NCBI GenBank assembly: GCA_002424845.1
Contig: DILD01000058.1
Location: 12,420 to 26,979, forward strand
Origin: Thiobacillus denitrificans
Lineage (GTDB): Bacteria; Pseudomonadota; Gammaproteobacteria; Burkholderiales; Thiobacillaceae
Direction: 5' to 3'
Length of the DNA stretch: 14,560 bases
The translations under genes were made by a program, and so were the position numbers. Positions 14,557 through 14,560 of the stretch are shown one piece after another. How positions within the stretch are numbered: the stretch's first letter is position 1; every line of letters begins with the position of its first letter. The notes beneath the pieces are model-generated. The model was not told the DNA's origin. It did not search any database and worked only from the letters and a program-made list of their open reading frames with translations.

Positions 14557-14560
14557 GCTG

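Overview
The window is most likely a chromosomal surface-polysaccharide (exopolysaccharide, O-antigen or capsule) locus from a Gram-negative bacterium. GC-rich codon use, the Wzx-type flippase, the GtrA/GtrB-like pair and the FitA-like and MazF-like toxin-antitoxin genes would fit a betaproteobacterium or relative, but the sequence alone does not fix the taxon. No rRNA, tRNA, insertion sequence, integrase or CRISPR array was seen.

Layout. (1) 1-795 (+): the 3' part of a membrane protein of unknown function, cut by the window edge. (2) 778-12006 (-): ten closely spaced or overlapping genes that look like one long transcript read leftwards. In transcription order they are a GtrA-like membrane protein, a GtrB/DPM-like GT2 with a membrane tail, a WcaE-like GT2, a Wzx-type flippase, a nitroreductase-family protein with a long N-terminal extension, a polysaccharide pyruvyl transferase, two GT4 glycosyltransferases, another GT2 with a membrane tail, and a large GT-C/PMT-like membrane protein. 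(3) 12007-12321: a gene-free divergent control region with several palindromes. (4) 12322-13893 (+): an FAD-dependent, UGM/HemY-like oxidoreductase. (5) 13814-14556 (-): two decayed toxin-antitoxin loci. One is a FitA-like antitoxin whose FitB/VapC PIN toxin is cut to about 15 recognisable codons where it meets the oxidoreductase gene. The other is a mazF/pemK-like toxin gene with an in-frame stop at codon 23.

How it may work. The soluble GT2 and GT4 enzymes would build a lipid-linked repeat unit in the cytoplasm, the pyruvyl transferase would add an acidic pyruvate ketal, and the flippase would move the unit across the inner membrane. The GtrB-like enzyme would make an undecaprenyl-phosphate sugar, GtrA would flip it, and the GT-C protein could transfer that sugar on the periplasmic side. 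No initiating sugar-phosphate transferase, export complex or clear Wzy polymerase is seen, so the rest of the pathway must lie outside the window.

The segment of about 2461-5900 is visibly more AT-rich than its flanks, as expected for exchangeable strain-specific glycosyltransferase genes. The most noteworthy observations are the two broken toxins at the right edge of the locus, the nitroreductase beside the pyruvyl transferase, and the possible Gtr-type side-branch module spread along the operon.
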